Assembly: GCA_910592205.1 (NCBI GenBank)
Contig: CAJVPJ010001385.1
Coordinates: 1-10,143 of the forward strand
Direction: 5' to 3'
From: Paraglomus occultum
Lineage: Eukaryota; Glomeromycota; Glomeromycetes; Paraglomerales; Paraglomeraceae
Length of the DNA stretch: 10,143 bases
The notes beneath the pieces were generated by a model, which was not told where the DNA came from, ran no database searches, and saw only the letters and a program-made list of their open reading frames with translations. Below are positions 7,553-10,143 of this stretch, in pieces. Numbering within the stretch: position 1 is the stretch's first letter; each line of letters starts with the position of its first letter. A program made the translations under genes and the position numbers.

Positions 7553-8685
7553 AGCTATATTACCAGTCTGTAGTGCTTGAACGGTGGCATCCTTCGACAC
7601 GCGCCATCCACATAGTGGCGTTAGATAGAATATTATGCGCGTCTTTTATCAACATTGATTGCGGCGGAGGAAATTGTTGCATTACTCATTTAGTTCCCGC
7701 GATTGATACTTGAGCAACTTAGATCTTAATGCTTTTAGGTAAAATAGAAATATAAATAAAAGTAATACTACAGTAAGCAGAAGTAAGAGGACAAGTTTCT
7801 GCATCTAATCTTTTACTTTTCGATTTTTATGGAAATCCGCTAAAGTTGTTTTTAGACGGCTAGTACATAAGAATATAAGAATGCATATGCTATCTACATA
7901 CTAAACTGAATCAATAAAGAAACTTGGCTCAATGCCTGGTAATTTATACCGTAATATGAATAGAAGGAGAAGATGATATTTCATTGTTAATTATAACGTA
8001 TTAATGGAAGGCCAAGTAGTGAGGGGAACAGAGAATGGTGATTGAATAGGATATGTATAAAGGATATAAGGACGTCAGCGTGAATGATGGGGAGGAGATA
8101 TAAAGTAAAGGTGCAGGAGTACATGAAGACGAGTGATGTGTTTATATTGATGGATAATGAGGAAGATATTATTGAAGAAGGATGCATTTATTTTTCCCAT
8201 CCCATCCCTATATAAATAATGCACATTTTCTCAGTAATTTACATTTCTTATTTTAATTGCTGCATTTTTATCATTATTAATATAACAAGTAATTCTCTTC
8301 CAGTACTAATTGTGTAAAATAGTTTTTGCAGTTGTCTGTAGAGATAAAAGTTCCATTAAAAGGGTTTTGCGTTTGTCAAAGTTTATCCAAGTGTATTGAT
8401 ACAACATTGCAAGATCCCTGACTTTTGACTTAATTTCTTATTATTATGCTAGCATATTCCCTCGGGTGACGACACACGTTTAATATTAAACAAGTTAGTT
8501 TCTAAGCGGTCACCTATTTGCCACGCAATGTAATCTATAGCGTTGTCAGTTTGAGATAAACAGTAGCTGTTTCTTGTACTCGATTTCAGAAGCGATTACA
8601 TTTTCTTATCGTTTTCATTAAGAAAGAAAATAGTCGCTGGCATTCATTTGTCCTATTACTTCTATAAAACAAATAGAGCCATTTA

Positions 8686-8701
8686 AATAATAATAATAAT
8701 A
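8686..8701. repeat. AAT microsatellite
   Basis: This is a short perfect run of AAT/TAA units on the plus strand in non-coding DNA. Confidence 0.7.
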
Positions 8702-8721
8702 GAACATCGTTTAGGGTGTTC

Positions 8722-9036
8722 TTAACCAAACTTTGAAAGTGTTAATATAGAGGTGATTGTTTTCGAGTCCAAGTACGTTAATATGACGGGACATTCTTCG
8801 TGGAATTGCGATGGAGAGCGTAGTAGATTCATGCATATAAAAGGCAAATCGAAATATATATTGAACTGTAAGATATGTGCTGTGTGTTTCCTACTACTAG
8901 CATTGTTATTCCCTTGATGTATCCACATTATGCAATTTTTTGTAGTGATAAGTAAACGATTGTGAGCGAAAGTATCTCCGTAAATATTGTGAGATAACAC
9001 TTCTAACGCGTTCCGTAGGAGAAAGGTTCCACGCAT
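8722..9036 (-). CDS. doubtful 104-residue open frame
   Basis: The frame begins with ATG at 9036, directly after an in-frame TAG, and ends with TAA at 8722. The start reads MRGTFLLRNALEVLSHNIYG. I recognise no domain, signal peptide or membrane helix, and splice signals were not evident. The stretch could be a small gene, a decayed gene fragment or a chance frame. Its length is at the edge of what AT-rich non-coding DNA produces by chance. Confidence 0.2.
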   Translation of the reverse strand: MRGTFLLRNALEVLSHNIYGDTFAHNRLLITTKNCIMWIHQGNNNASSRKHTAHILQFNIYFDLPFICMNLLRSPSQFHEECPVILTYLDSKTITSILTLSKFG

Positions 9037-9054
9037 CTACGGAGCTTCGTAGAT
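9035..9054. repeat. small hairpin
   Basis: ATCTACG (9035-9041) pairs with CGTAGAT (9048-9054) across a 6-base loop, just at the start of the doubtful minus-strand frame. No function is implied. Confidence 0.5.
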
Positions 9055-9624
9055 CATACTATGCAATGTGGCATCACGGGATGAAAATACGAGGGAAGTA
9101 AAATCAACTCAACCCATATTAATATTAACGACGAGCTTGCAACTCTCATACGTTTAAATATTACGATTTTGGTCTTGGCACAAAGACACAATATTAACAA
9201 ATTCTTTCATTCGACGAGCTCGGAACATACTAGCTGAAAATAAGAGGATAGAGAGAAAATGGAATAGAACAATTTCCACAAGACGCGTGATCTGTTATTA
9301 GAGCAAAAAGTAAACAACGTTTACAGTGTCATCTATTCGTGTAGTCGAGACATTAACCATTATTCGTTCGTAGATACGTTAAAGTCAAGTCTATATTATC
9401 AGGCGAATAGAGAGCGTATTCAATGAATTGTATAATTCGAATGTTATCAATTTTGATGCTGTTAGTCCAAACCATCGTCCTATAAAATGAATAACCTTGA
9501 CTTTCCACTTTTCTGCGACTATATAACAGGCAAGTTTAAAGACATTGTCAGAATAAGGCACTAACGAACGTATATTGCATGTGTCACGGTAATTATAGTC
9601 AATTGGCCCGAGAAATTGGGGTCT

Positions 9625-9804
9625 TTACTGTGATTGTTTATCTGTTCTCGTCGATGTTGCAGTTTTTCCTTTTCTTAATTGCATGTACGTAGTCAGCAAC
9701 TCGAGCCAGTTCCAAACAAGTTTGTCGAACGTCGCATCTGCAATCTCAATTTTTTTGTTACAAATAGTCTTATCTTGGATCGACATTGTAGATGGGTATT
9801 TCTT
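9625..9804 (-). CDS. possible terminal exon of an unrecognised minus-strand gene
   Basis: On the minus strand a TACTAAC branch-site consensus (9821-9827) is followed 13 bases later by CAG (9805-9807). It leads into an open frame that ends at TAA (9625-9627). The frame would encode about 59 residues of soluble sequence, including IADATFDKLVWNWLELLTTY and a basic end. An in-frame ATG lies a few codons in. I recognise no family. A matching upstream exon was not found, apart from a GTAAAC donor about 87 bases upstream with no convincing coding sequence before it. The branch site and acceptor are the only real support. Confidence 0.22.
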   Translation of the reverse strand, partial: KKYPSTMSIQDKTICNKKIEIADATFDKLVWNWLELLTTYMQLRKGKTATSTRTDKQSQ

Positions 9805-9965
9805 CTGGGGCAATATTGTTGTTAGTAACAATACGAATCGTTATCATTACAGCCGTACAAACTATGTCACCATCCGCATGTTCATGTTTACGGAAACTAA
9901 AAAAAAAAGTCGGGCACTTTCACAAAGAGCAGTCCAGAAAATCAGCCACAAATACCAGTTTATAA

Positions 9966-9990
9966 CCTGAACTTTTCAAACCAGTTCAGG
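9966..9990. repeat. inverted repeat with 8-base arms
   Basis: CCTGAACT (9966-9973) and AGTTCAGG (9983-9990) are reverse complements separated by 9 bases. The repeat could form a hairpin or bind a dimeric regulator. Nothing else near it supports a specific role. Confidence 0.5.
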
Positions 9991-10143
9991 GTAATTATCA
10001 ATCAGCACCCACCGTTGTTCCAATTACACAGGAACAGTCATGAGACTTGGTAAAAGCTATTCAACGGGCTAGTTTTCAATAAGCCTTCATGTTGTTTATA
10101 TTTTGTACTAGTTAACCTCTGTAATTATCGAACACACGCCACT

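Larger units (their letters stand above)
7553..10143. other. right part of the window without a confident gene
   Basis: I find no recognisable protein in this 2.6 kb. Its left end should hold the promoter of the minus-strand ZZ/EF-hand gene. It contains a purine-rich plus-strand stretch at about 8005-8188 with a 43-codon open frame (8084-8215). It also has a minus-strand 104-codon open frame starting with ATG (8722-9036), and a possible minus-strand terminal exon at 9625-9804. Beyond these there are AT microsatellites and small hairpins. The lengths of these frames are within what chance gives in AT-rich DNA. No tRNA, rRNA or transposon end was seen. Confidence 0.5.

Noticed and set aside
7987-8187. 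Minus-strand Ser/Ile/Leu-rich frame of 66 codons
   Set aside because: It is the complement of a purine-rich stretch, with low complexity and no motif.
9035-9054. Possible tRNA or structured RNA around the small hairpin
   Set aside because: Only one 7-base stem is present. No TPsiC-type GGTTCGA motif or acceptor pairing accompanies it.
9683-9970. Plus-strand 95-codon frame starting with ATG
   Set aside because: It has no recognised domain, runs through a poly-A tract, and overlaps the better-supported minus-strand exon candidate with its branch site and acceptor.

Overview
The window looks like nuclear DNA of a filamentous, early-diverging fungus. The coding regions are split by short spliceosomal introns of about 65-100 bases, with GTAAG/GTGAGT-type donors, and some introns carry a clear TACTAAC branch site. 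The DNA is AT-rich by eye, and one gene encodes a MATA_HMG-type HMG-box protein of the kind used in fungal mating-type systems and expanded in arbuscular mycorrhizal fungi. A member of Glomeromycotina or Mucoromycota is my best guess, but nothing in the window fixes the species. No rRNA, tRNA, CRISPR array, bacterial operon or intact transposon was seen.

Layout from left to right. Positions 1-1099 hold no gene I can support. On the minus strand at 1100-1912 there is a probable unrecognised gene: a long open frame, possibly joined to an upstream membrane-segment exon. On the minus strand at 2257-3096 is an intact single-exon MATA_HMG gene. A divergent intergenic region follows (3097-4467), with a possible TATA box for the HMG gene. 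On the plus strand at 4468-5353 is a four-exon gene for a histone-fold protein of the Dpb3/POLE4/CHRAC type with a long acidic tail. It converges on a minus-strand gene at 5607-7552, with 253 bases between the two stop codons. That gene has up to nine coding exons and encodes a protein with an N-terminal membrane segment, a ZZ zinc finger and EF-hand calcium-binding loops. From 7553 to the right edge I find no confident gene, only weak open frames, AT-rich microsatellites and small hairpins.

The three recognised genes do not form a pathway. One is a putative mating or developmental transcription factor, one is a chromatin or replisome histone-fold subunit, and one is a calcium-binding membrane-anchored protein. 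They look like ordinary neighbours in a fungal genome. The markers that flank the sex locus of Mucoromycotina (triose-phosphate transporter and RNA helicase genes) are not visible, so there is no evidence here for a mating-type locus as such. The points most worth a second look are the unrecognised gene next to the HMG gene, and the tiny exons and alternative N-terminus of the ZZ/EF-hand gene. I did not find a clearly new biological system.
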